NCBI RefSeq assembly: GCF_019703515.2 | Contig: NC_059358.1 | Location: 44,154,594 to 44,218,593 of the forward strand | Reading direction: 5' to 3' | Length of the DNA: 64,000 bases | From: Myxocyprinus asiaticus | Taxonomy: Eukaryota > Chordata > Actinopteri > Cypriniformes > Catostomidae | In this document: one piece after another, positions 22,377 through 31,885 of the stretch | Layout of the letters: every line of letters starts with the position of its first letter | Position numbering within the stretch: the first letter of the stretch is position 1 | The notes under the pieces: model-generated | Databases searched by the model: none | Seen by the model: only the letters and a program-made list of their open reading frames with translations | What the model was told of the DNA's origin: nothing | Translations under genes and position numbers: made by a program

Positions 22377-23048
22377 GTTGTGGGGGTGCTTTGCTGCAGG
22401 AGGGACTGGTGCACTTCACAAAATAGATGGCATCATGAGGAAGGAAAATTATGTGGATATATTGAAGCAGCATCTCAAGACATCAGCCAGGAAGTTGAAG
22501 CTTGGTCGCAAATGGGTCTTCCAAATGGACAATGACCCCAAGCATACTTCCAAAGTTGTGGCAAAATGGCTTAAGGACAACAAAGTCAAGGTATTGGAGT
22601 GGCCATCACAAAGCCTTGACCTCAATCCGATAGAAAATTTGTGGGCAGAACTGAAAAAGCATGTGCGAGCAAGGAGGCCTACAAACCTGACTCAGTTACA
22701 CCAGTTCTGTCTGGAGGAATGGGCCAAAATTCCAGCAACTTATTGTGAGAAGCTTCTGGAAGGTTACCCAAAACGTTTGACCCAAGTTAAACAATTGTAA
22801 GGCAATGCTACCAAATACTAACAAAGTGTATGTAAACTTCTGACCCACTGGGAATGTGTGAAAGAAATAAAAGCTGAAATAAATAATTCTCTCTACTATT
22901 ATTCTGATATTTCACATTCTTAAAATAAAGTAGTGATCCTAACTGACCTAAGACAGGGAATGTTTTCTACGATTAAATGTCAGGAATTGTGAAAAACTGA
23001 GTTTAAATGTATTTGGCTAAGGTGTATGTAAACTTCTGACTTCAACTG

Positions 23049-23150
23049 TATATATATATATATATAAGGCATTTAGAAATATGATATAGCAATAATAACA
23101 ATAATAATAATAATAATAAATACATAAATAAATACATAAATAACAGGATG
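23049..23150. repeat. TA, AAT and AAATAC simple repeats
   Basis: A short (TA)n next to the Tc1 target site is followed by (AAT)n at about 23093-23120 and (AAATACAT)n to 23143. Confidence 0.85.
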
Positions 23151-23789
23151 AGTGAAACAATCCAACTAAAACCATAAAACACCACAGAATTCATCAATTC
23201 TATTTCTTATACTCACTGACGTGTTGTTTTCCTCACCAAACACAATTTCACTGCCTGGAAGATGATACCATTTAGGAACTGGATTTTCTTCAGAATATTA
23301 CAAAAGGCTGACAGGATATTACAAAAACAATACTTTAGAATGATAAACAATTATAACAATGTTTCCAAGAAAACATGGTTTGATTGAAGCATTTCTTTTA
23401 GAAAAGGAAAAAGAAAGGGACAAACCCCTAGAATATGTCTAAATAAATTGTAGAAATGAGTGCATAAAACCCAAGAATGTGGCAAAAAGCAACATCCACT
23501 CAAACCAAAGTATTGAAATAACTGAAATGATTCACCCATTTGTGCACTTTGTGTTATTTTGTTTAAAGAAAGCTACTAATGTTTTTTTTTTTTTTTTTTT
23601 TTTTTCGTGTGAGTTTAAGATTTTTTCCAATACATTAACACACATATGATGGGGGTATGAACATGCAGACAGGAGAGACCATACACATCTTAATGCATTA
23701 TTGTTCTTATTGCTATTGCAATGACCATATATGCTATAGCATGCAAAACGCGAATAAAGGCAACACGAGCAATGCAATGAAAAGTGTTG
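23151..23789. other. Unannotated stretch upstream of the receptor promoter
   Basis: AT-rich, with a 24-base T run at 23582-23605. No gene or element recognised. Confidence 0.4.
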
Positions 23790-23995
23790 GTCCCCATCCA
23801 CGCTGACGCGGGACTCCAGCCCGGTTGTTGCGGCATCAGCGGTAGGAGGGGATAGAGAGGGGATACAGGGACTCCTGCAGGCTGATTTCAGCAGCTCAAC
23901 ACTCGCAGGTGGAGACGCGCACCGATCCGGAGCCTCATCCGAGACGCGTGGAGAGCCGAGCGCGCGCGCACTCACTTACTCGGCGAAATTAATAA

Positions 23996-24079
23996 ATGAA
24001 ATCATTAATACAGCGAGCGCTTGTTCAGATCCACTACAATGAGAGCAAATCTGTCGCAGTCAGTCCAATTATCGTATGA
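23996..24079 (+). promoter_or_regulatory. Upstream ORF a (27 codons)
   Basis: ATG at 23996, stop TGA at 24077-24079. The stop overlaps the ATG of uORF c (24076-24078) in an ATGA arrangement. It only matters if the transcript begins upstream of 23996. Confidence 0.45.
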
Positions 24080-24101
24080 CTCCCAGCCATTTAACATTTG
24101 A
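24039..24101 (+). promoter_or_regulatory. Upstream ORF b (20 codons)
   Basis: ATG at 24039, stop TGA at 24099-24101. The last base of the stop is the first base of the ATG of uORF d (TGATG). Confidence 0.45.
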
Positions 24102-24132
24102 TGAGCAGTTTTTGGAGAGCTCTTTGGATTGA
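24076..24132 (+). promoter_or_regulatory. Upstream ORF c (18 codons)
   Basis: ATG at 24076 in the same frame as the receptor, stopped at 24130-24132. This in-frame stop shows that the receptor cannot start further upstream in this exon. Confidence 0.5.
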
Positions 24133-24154
24133 TCCCGCTGTATTCCAATCATGA
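24101..24154 (+). promoter_or_regulatory. Upstream ORF d (17 codons), stop overlaps receptor ATG
   Basis: ATG at 24101, stop TGA at 24152-24154, overlapping the receptor ATG (24151-24153) as ATGA. This geometry allows terminating ribosomes to reinitiate at the receptor start. Confidence 0.5.
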
Positions 24155-24250
24155 AGAACAGAAGGGAATATGTGGAATACTGTAGCGCGATTTTGGTGTC
24201 TCTCTTCTGGATTCACAGCTCGTTCGGGATGCCTCATGTCATTCGGATAG
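24151..24250 (+). CDS. grik3: Kainate glutamate receptor subunit 3-like, first coding exon
   Basis: Encodes MKNRREYVEYCSAILVSLFW followed by IHSSFGMPHVIRIG, then one base of the next codon before the donor G/GTAAGAG at 24250/24251. Residues 11-22 form the hydrophobic core of a signal peptide, with likely cleavage after SFG (26). The mature start MPHVIRIG is the N-terminus of the GluK3 ligand-gated ion channel, whose protein continues with GIFEY in the next exon. The SLFWI.. and MPHVIRIG wording fits GRIK3 better than GRIK1 or GRIK2, which have VLRIG or VLRFG. The start has A at -3 and an in-frame stop 19 bases upstream. The product is a plasma-membrane, glutamate-gated cation channel subunit acting at synapses. 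Only 33 codons are in view, so the paralogue call is probable, not certain. Confidence 0.8.
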
Positions 24251-24251
24251 G

Positions 24252-27200
24252 TAAGAGAGTGCGTAATGGACAGAGTGCGAGTGCGTGTTCGACTGGCGAT
24301 GTGATTGTTTTGTATGAGTCTTTAAAATGCTTGTGCTGTTCACTTGGGTCGGACTTGTGTTCGTTCAATTATTGCCCTTAACAACTTGTGAAATAAATGT
24401 TCAAATGTCTTTTAAAGATCCGTTTAAGCGTTCGAAATTCAGTTGCGCGTCCATCAGCATGCCGCGCGTCTTAGGAACAAATGGTACTGCGTTCATTTCA
24501 AGATCTCACAAATCATTTGAAGGCTCTGAGAGACACATTCATATCACATTTATTACTAGAAATGTGCCAAGTGTTGAATAAATAAGTGGCACTGCGTTAT
24601 TTGCAGTAAATTCAGATTGACAGATAAGTTAACAGGTGATCTAGTGAACATAGCGCTGAAGTTTGTCTGGAAACCTCACCTTTACGCACCATATAGTAAC
24701 ACTGTAAAAGACTGAGGCTTCCTGGTAATGCATTAGAAGAAAAAGTGCACTTATGCAACCTGACAAAGAGAGATTTTTCTCAGTCTGAGATGAAATATGT
24801 CGTGCTGCATTGAGACAGGAGCCCAATAAAGATCAATACAGTTTTGTCTGAAGGCAGATCACTTTTGACAAGTGATTCGATGCTCTGCAGAAAAATGGCT
24901 CGAAATGTCATTAGAAGACATTAACATGTCCAAGCACAACATCCCATTTCCTCACTGAAAAAACAAAAAACGACTTGTTTCACACACTTAAAACAGCACT
25001 CCAATTGTACATCATACTGGATTGTTTTGTTTAGCTGTTCAATTTACAAATGAACTGGTATTGCATTATAGTTTGGCCTCAAATGTAGTTTCATATCTCC
25101 CAGCATAGATGAAATGTGCATTTAGTTGCATTTTTCTGAAGGATTTTACTCTTTGATATTTTATTGAACTCTGTTGCAAACATATATTTTATGCTTTTTA
25201 ATAAGGTACTAAACATTTCTGTTGGAAAATCTTTTTTTGGAGCATTCAGTCTCTCTTCCATATGTTCTGGTTCTCCCCCCACAGCGACTGTGATGGATGA
25301 CTGTGGCTTTGACTTCAATGACATTGTGTGAGAGATTTGTGGTTTGTGACAGCTCAGATCTCTGTTTTTTGTTGTTGTTGTTGTTGTTGTTGTTGTCGCG
25401 GCAGTGTAAACGGAAATGTTTTCTCAACAGCTGCTTTAATATTTCCACGGCATGTTTGAAAGAAACCGAACATGACAGGTCTGGTTCTTTGAATTGACAC
25501 AACTGAGCCAAACACGCTTTTAAATGTAGTGTTGCTGCAGTATTGCTCTCTCAATCACACTTACACACCTTGTAGTCAAAATGATTGTCTTTTTGAGTAC
25601 TTTTGAAGTACCTTGAAAATGTGATATTCAGTATGCATGACTTTGTAGGAGTGCATATGTGCTTTTTTTAGTGCAGCAAAATGAACAAAACATTCATTCA
25701 ACAAGGCATTCGAGTCCACTTTGGGACCACCAGAGGGCTCACTGTTCCCCAACGGGCCACATACGGTTATTTTAGCGCTCCATTCACCACATCGTAAACA
25801 TCATACGGAAATTAATTAGAGAAGCTTCTGTCCAAAGAGAGCAATGGGCGGAGGCGGTAGGAGTGGAGGAATTAAGCGGGTTCTGTGTCTGCTCGCTGTG
25901 TGCTAGTTTAAGTGTTACACCATCAACACGGCTTGTGTAATGGTGGGCATCCACAGTGGACATGCCTCCATTGATTTAACTGTTTTTACAACGCACTTCT
26001 CAGAGGCCAGATGGTCGATCAAACTCACTCTGGAAGACTGTAAATGTCAAGGGGAAGAGCGTTTCTGCTCTGCCTGTGTGTTATTAGCTGTCTTGCCCTC
26101 CTGCTATGCAATTAAAACGGGAACTTCTTTCAAAAGGACGATGTGGTAGCTCATTACAGCGTTACAGTGTGTGTTTGTGAGTCATAGGAAAGTCTTTGGA
26201 TTGGGGACGTTTGGGACAGAATTAGTGACTGGCAGATGACTGGTCAGCATGTATTTGCATGTAAAATGTGGTTTTAGCATACATACATTTTAGTTTAACC
26301 TTTGGATGGACATTGAAACATACCATCAATGTATGGACAGCATCTAAAATGAAAACTTTTAACCTATGAATGGATTTATAGATGATAGACAAATGCTTTC
26401 GAACCATTTGACGTTTTTAGAATATTAAATTAATGGAATTCATGTTTTCTTTTCTTTCTAATAAATTAGATTAACTAAATATGTCGAACTCCATCACATT
26501 TATTTAATGCAGTGGTAACACAATGCCAGTAAAAAGATCAATCTCTGCCAAAGTTTCTCCATCATTTACTGATTAATGAGTCCCTCTTTGGGATCCTGTC
26601 TGAGTATTGTACTTAATACTTACCTGGGGTGGGATCCTTGTAAAGCTTCCAGCAATTCCAGTTACGAAACATCTTCAAAGGATTCGTAAAGATTTAAAGT
26701 TGTATATTTTCAAGGCTGTCAATACATTATCATTGTATGATTCTGTGTCTGTCCAAATGTGTAAAAATTCAGATGTCTACACCTTACGTACGAATACCAA
26801 TGAGAGGACTGGTAGGTTTGTTTAGAATGGCAAAAACGCAGTCCTGTTGATATAGTATTGAGAAGCCTGGAGTGTCAAGGCAATATATAATGCATACCCA
26901 GTGCTAGAGAAGAATTGAAAACAGGAGAGTATAGAATCTAATAAATATTTTGATATATTCACTTTAAGGACTGGAATGACCTCACCAAACTGCAGGTCAC
27001 ATGACAGTCATCCAGTCAGAGTTCTGCAGATCCAAAAACAGCCTTTGAGGTCAAACTCAATGAGTTTTCAAAACCTGTCTTGACTTTTGGTCTGCTTTGG
27101 ATTCAGTGCTGTCACTCATAAATTTCACTATTGTTCAGGGCAGCTGCAGCCAATCAGATCCCAGTCCAGTTTTGGCATGAAAAACGCTGGAGCATATCCA

Positions 27201-27726
27201 GATGTCACTGCAGAACAGTGGACATGTCTTGAAAAATAATACAATTTGACTAAGACCCAAGATTTTTTTTTTCTCGTCATCCTAATTTTAACAAAGTGCA
27301 GTTTACCTTGCAGTGTACTGTGACCTTCAGGAAGAGTGACATGAATTCTTTATTTGTATTTTTTTTATTTTTTATTTTTTTTTTAAGTAAAAAAATTGAG
27401 TCATAAACTCAGTGTCTGTTTGCTTAAGATAAGCTTGTGCATATAGGCTTTCTCGTCTCCCGTTCAAGCATACGATTAATAACATAAATGTAATGCCTCT
27501 AAATAAGGGAATCAGCGCCAGATGAAGATTTACTGAAAAATCAATTGCTTGATCTACCTAAGAGTTGCAGTGCTTTATTACTGCCAGTTAATATCACACA
27601 TGATTTTAATGTTGCTTATTTTATTTTTTTTTATTTGCTTTTTTTTTTACTGTTTCAAACATTATCCATTATACATTTTGACCAGAAGCTTTTTCACATA
27701 TTTAGCAGTGAATTGTAAAAATGTTG
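24252..27726. other. Low-repeat intronic stretch
   Basis: Mostly free of recognisable mobile elements. Holds a (GTT)n microsatellite at 25371-25396 and T-rich runs near 27355-27385. 25700-26160 is less AT-rich than its surroundings and might be regulatory. Short open frames here resemble no family. Confidence 0.4.
25371..25396. repeat. (GTT)n microsatellite
   Basis: Nearly nine perfect GTT units. Confidence 0.9.
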
Positions 27727-28479
27727 GTAACATTTACATTCATTTACCCTTTGTTAAGGGTTTATAAAGGGGTAATAAATGACTAATACGCTATTTACAA
27801 ATGCTTTATAAATCATTTTTAATGCATTTGTTCATTATTAAATATTTGCCAAAAAGTACTTTGTCTAACAGTTTACTGTATACTTAATAAATACACTTAT
27901 ACATTTTTATTTTAATCAAAAACTTAAAATGTGCTAATTCATGATTTATGTCACAATGCAGCAAAAATCGACTATTATAGTATAATTAAAAAGAGGGATT
28001 ATTTCATTTTGTGTGTATATTCATTACTGTAATGTCTTGACACACTTTCCTTGTCACTTTGATGTGAAAAGAATGCTGCTACTCCAAGTACTGTCCCAAC
28101 TTATCTAGTCTAGTTACCTAAAGTCCTCTACAAAAACACTTTTCAGCTCTTCATGCTCATTCACAGCATATGTCATATAATAAAGTCTGATGACCATTAA
28201 ACCATACTGAAATTTATGTACATCCTTCATAAATGCTTCACTTTACATTAAGGTATATTTCATTGGTTACTAATGTTGAATAAGTGTTCTTAAGCATTTA
28301 TAACATGTGTGGTAAAATGGTTCACTATTTGGCTGGTATAGCATGAAAGTCAACTTTTTTGATCCATGTTGTTATAACCGTATATTAATGATTAATAATG
28401 TATTTGTAAATTACTTATTAGTCATCAATAAACACCTTTATAAACCCTTAACAAAGAAGACATTTATGTAAAGTGTTTT
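27727..28479. mobile_element. MITE, family M1 copy B
   Basis: Ends TTTGTTAAGGGTTTATAAAGG and its inverted partner CTTTATAAACCCTTAAC define the repeat. The interior matches 12230-12948 in the opposite orientation, for example CTCTACAAAAACACTTTTCAG here against its complement there. It has no coding capacity. Confidence 0.7.
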
Positions 28480-28629
28480 TACAGACATAAAATGTTTTGT
28501 CAGGTAACCTTAAATGTGGTCAATTCTAAATTAACTGATTTTATTCAAGCAAAAATGATTAAATAATCAACTTGACTACCGTGTATTAGGTTACACCAAA
28601 AAAAAGTAATATTTTGACAAGGATAAGTT

Positions 28630-28895
28630 GACCTTGTCAGTGTTTACTCACCCATATGTCAGTCCAAATCTGTATGACTTTCTTTCGTCTATGGAACACA
28701 AAAGGAGAAATTTGAAGAATCTTGACACTGCTCTTTTTTTCCATACAATGAAAGTGAATAGGGACTGAGGCTGTTGACATTTTGAATAACGTCTCCTTTA
28801 GTGTTCAACCAAATAAAGAAACTCAAGAGGATCTGGAATAGCAGTGAGTAAATGATGACAGAATTTAAATTTTTGGGTGAACTGTCCCCTTAAGG
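28630..28895 (+). repeat. Dispersed repeat ending GGTGAACTGTCCCCTTAAG
   Basis: Best copy of the four: GTTTACTCACCCATATGTC, CTGTATGACTTTCTTTC, TATGGAACACAAAAGGAGA, CCATACAATGAAAGTGAAT, and GTGAACTGTCCCCTTAAGG at the end. This wording is frequent in cyprinid genomes and supports the organism call. Confidence 0.6.
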
Positions 28896-30056
28896 TAACA
28901 ACAGCATGTTTTCACTGTGCACAGTTCACTTCACGTAAAAGGATCTTTGTCAGATTGGATCTTTAACAGCTTTTCAATTAAAATGCTCTTCACATTATAC
29001 ACACAATATACAGTATGTTGTGATGTCCCTTAAACATGCATTTCAAGTGCAATGACTGAATTTCTGCATCACAATAGACCAGAGGAAGCAGAGATACATT
29101 TCTGTAGAAGCTGACAACAAGAATTGTGGCATTGCAAGTTGTACAGAGTGAAGATGGCCATCAGTTACTAAGTGAAAAATCATTTTTCACTTTCGTGCAA
29201 TTTAATCTGTTAGCTGACGTGGGCGAGCTTGCACACAATTCTTCTGGCAAAGACGCAAGGCTGGGGAGAGTTCGCTATGCATTTGCGCAAACTGCGGGAC
29301 AGGCCACAGAAGGGTTCGAGACCCATGCATACTTTGATGTCTGCCGATGTCTGTTGTGCTGCTGTTGCGGGGTTGCACGGAGAGTTTCACAGACACATAC
29401 ATAAATATGAAATTAATTCCATGCCGTTTGTACACCCACACACACACGCAGCTGTCTGATTTATCTGAAGCCGTTATTCACGCTCTTCCATTTATGGAGT
29501 CAGCACACTTATGGCTGCCGATTAGCTTCAGTGGCCTTAATGTGAGCGAACAGATGTCAGTTTTGTTCGCGTTAAACCCTGAATCAAATGCTCCGTATAC
29601 TCTCTTCTCTCAAATCAGTGTCACTGTGATATTTTGAAGCTGAGATTAACTTAAAGACTGGCTAGATGCACACACACACAGCTTTCCACATAAACTCAAT
29701 ATGTACACAAAAGACTTTAATGAAAGGGTAACCAAATGGGGAATAGTGACACACATAATGAAAAATAATTTGATAACATGTTAATGCAGCAGAAAATCTC
29801 CACAATACGACTTTGAAGCTTAACTAGAAAATCTATACTTTAATTAGAGTAATTGAAAAAAAAAAAGTACAGAGTGGGTATGAATCCTCGGAGGAAATCA
29901 AGTGTCTTTTATCTGGAAAGCATTTTATCTGGAAAAAGTGCCACCTTTATCTCAGTGTGGTCTTTTAAGGTATACACTAAAGCCTTCATTTTGGGTGAAA
30001 AAAAAAGCTGATAATTGGAATACATTGTGTCGGTTTGAAACAAATGCAAGATCATG
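28896..30056. other. Low-repeat intronic stretch
   Basis: 29110-29640 is of balanced composition, repeat-free to my eye and open in several frames without resembling any protein. It is the best candidate for a conserved non-coding element in this intron, but that is a guess. Confidence 0.4.
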
Positions 30057-30400
30057 GTGTAACGATATGGAATGAAATCATGAGAGCTGGATCTAGGTGC
30101 GGCTAAGGAGTTTAATGAGAAATAAACAAGTACTAAATAACGGGTAATCACAGGAACAAAATAAAACATCCATGATGGGAAACAAGAACATGAACAGAAG
30201 GAAACATCTACGAAGGGCACTGGTCATACACGGGAGGTCAAAACACATAAAAACTGACAAAGACTGAGCATACAATAGGGCATTATATACACAATGGATA
30301 ATGAGTTAATGAAAGACAGGTGAAAACAATCGAGGACAGCTGGTAGTGATGAGGGCAGGGAATTATGGGAAGTGTAGTCCATGGGAAACAGATGACAGGG
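30057..30400 (-). mobile_element. Putative solo LTR
   Basis: On the minus strand it runs from near CATGGACTACACTTCCCATA, through a TGTGTATATAATGCCC TATA-like region, to CATTAAACTCCTTAGC (polyadenylation-like) and an ATCGTTACA end at 30057. The layout is like 13318-13772. Exact borders and target duplication are not resolved. Confidence 0.4.
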
Positions 30401-30539
30401 GCAAAACACAAAGTAAACAACAGAGAATCATGATACATGGTTTATATCCCCAAAAAATTATTATATACATTAAATGTCTGATCAGCAGACGGAAAATAAG
30501 CAAAACAAAAATCCTACTGACTACCTTTAAAAAAATCCA

Positions 30540-31060
30540 ACTTGGTCTCATGGAATGTACGTTTTTCTATATACGTATGTTTGTGCAAACTGACTTTTAC
30601 ACGCCACTTTCTATGTTTCGCTGCATTTTTCAGGTGAAGTGAACACTAGAGGAGCTACAACAACTGTGCGTTTCATTAATTGTCACACAAATCACTAGTA
30701 AAATTGCCGAATATGAATATATATATATTTTATTTTTTTTATTTTTTTTTTGCTCTATTACTCACCCCCCCACTATGTTATGGTATCAGAACACTTGTAC
30801 GTTAAGGCATTATTTGAAAAACAAAAAAAAAAAATTAACACTTGTATTACAGAACCACCTACATGTACACATTTATTCCAATATCATTAGCTTGCTTGGT
30901 AGCTCACCTGATAGTGTTGGACACTGGACTCATTGACTGCGTCCATCCAGAGATGCAAAATGGTCAACTAAATGATGTGATTGCTGCAGAAAAGTTGCTT
31001 TTCCTTTTGAATTGGCATTTTAAAACACTATCGGTTAGAGTTAGGTGTTGGGTAAGGATA
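30540..31060 (+). repeat. Interspersed repeat with tRNA-like module, copy 3
   Basis: Begins CTTGGTCTCATGGAATGTAC and follows the same order as 3038-3560, including GAGCTACAACAACTGTGCG, a CTTGTATTACAGAACC block and GGTAGCTCACCTGATAG at 30898. Confidence 0.6.
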
Positions 31061-31520
31061 AGTATGTCTGTTTTGTTAAACTCTCATTATCTTTTCGGAC
31101 ACTATTGGTTAGGTTTAGTACAGTTTTACACTGTAAATTCTAATATGTTCAGTTTACTTAAAAAAGTTTGGAAACCAATTGCCTTATTTTTGCAAAGCAA
31201 ACCTAAAGGTAAAATTTATGTCAGGTTACTAATCAGCTAAAAGTAAAGTTAACATACTATTCCTGGGTAAGTAAAGTAATAGATATCAAGTTAGCTGAAT
31301 ATGTCCATTTCAGTTAATATACACAAGAATGTGTACGAATCTTACTTAAGACATAGTAGTAAATAGTAATATTACATTTAAAGCAGTGGTGACTAGAAAA
31401 ACTTGCAATCAGTTTCCTGCCTTTCCTCAAGTAAAGTGAACATATTTTTTAGTAAATCGAATACAGAAGGCACTTAACACAAGTTTGGAATTCTCAACAA
31501 TTTAATTTTCTATAAATAAA
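31061..31520. other. Unannotated intronic stretch
   Basis: AT-rich, with recurring TTTACTTA and AAGTAAAG words that may be an old MITE. Boundaries were not found. Confidence 0.35.
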
Positions 31521-31524
31521 AGCT

Positions 31525-31885
31525 AGACAGCCCTTGAATGACCACTGAGGGCATGTGGAGTTTGGGCAGTCATGTCTTCAGGGACAACACCAATCTGAAG
31601 TCTGCATCTACATCCAAATCCTAATAGAAAAAATGGGGAAAATATGAATTTATTTTTCCACAAGTCATATGGACTACTTTTATGGTGCCTTTTTGTAGCT
31701 TGACAGCTCCAGGTCAGCATCTACTTTATTGTTATGGAAAAGAGCAGCAAGAACATTTTGCAAAACGTCTCTTTTTGTGTGTTCCATGAAAGAAATACAC
31801 CCTCATGTTGTTCCCAATCCATATGACTTTATTTCATATGTGGAACATAAACAGCGGATTTTTGAAGAATATCCTGCACTGTTAG
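31525..31885. repeat. Two back-to-back fragments of the dispersed repeat
   Basis: 31680-31795 reads in the reverse sense (GGAAAAGAGCAGCAAGAAC, then TTTGTGTGTTCCATG). 31800-31885 reads in the forward sense (CCTCATGTTGTTCCC, GTGGAACATAAACAG). This suggests a head-to-head pair or a rearranged copy. Confidence 0.4.

Larger units (their letters stand above)
20507..22800 (+). pseudogene. Sleeping Beauty-like transposase, broken
   Basis: The start is MGKSKGISQDLRKK at 20507, the family's usual N-terminus with the paired-like DNA-binding domain. A stop at 20726-20728 interrupts it. Reading resumes as MQINPRKTAKD to FWRNVL and a stop at 20957-20959. At that point the family has WSDE, but bases are missing and the first catalytic Asp is lost. 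After a frameshifted stretch the gene is cut at IMFWG by the hAT (21088-22376). It resumes as GCFAAGGTGALHKIDGIM with the second Asp (QMDNDPKHTSK) and the Glu (DLNPIENLWAELKK), and ends at 22798-22800. It is inactive. Confidence 0.92.
20099..23048 (+). mobile_element. Sleeping Beauty-like Tc1/mariner transposon, interrupted
   Basis: Outer ends CAGTTGAAGTCAGAAATTTA (20099) and TTCTGACTTCAACTG (to 23048) are flanked by TA on both sides. Inner direct repeats GTCAGAAGTTTACATACACT (20325) and its complement near 22820-22850 give the IR/DR layout typical of this group. Without the nested hAT the element is about 1.65 kb, the usual length. It lies about 1.1 kb upstream of the receptor exon. Confidence 0.92.
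23790..24150 (+). promoter_or_regulatory. grik3: CpG-rich promoter and 5' leader of grik3-like gene
   Basis: A local jump in GC and CpG (ACGCTGACGCG, GAGACGCGCACCGATCCGG, GAGCGCGCGCGCA) sits directly upstream of the receptor ATG in otherwise AT-rich DNA. I see no clear TATA box, which fits a CpG-island promoter. The 3' part (23996-24154) contains four upstream ORFs listed separately. The transcription start cannot be fixed from sequence. Confidence 0.55.
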
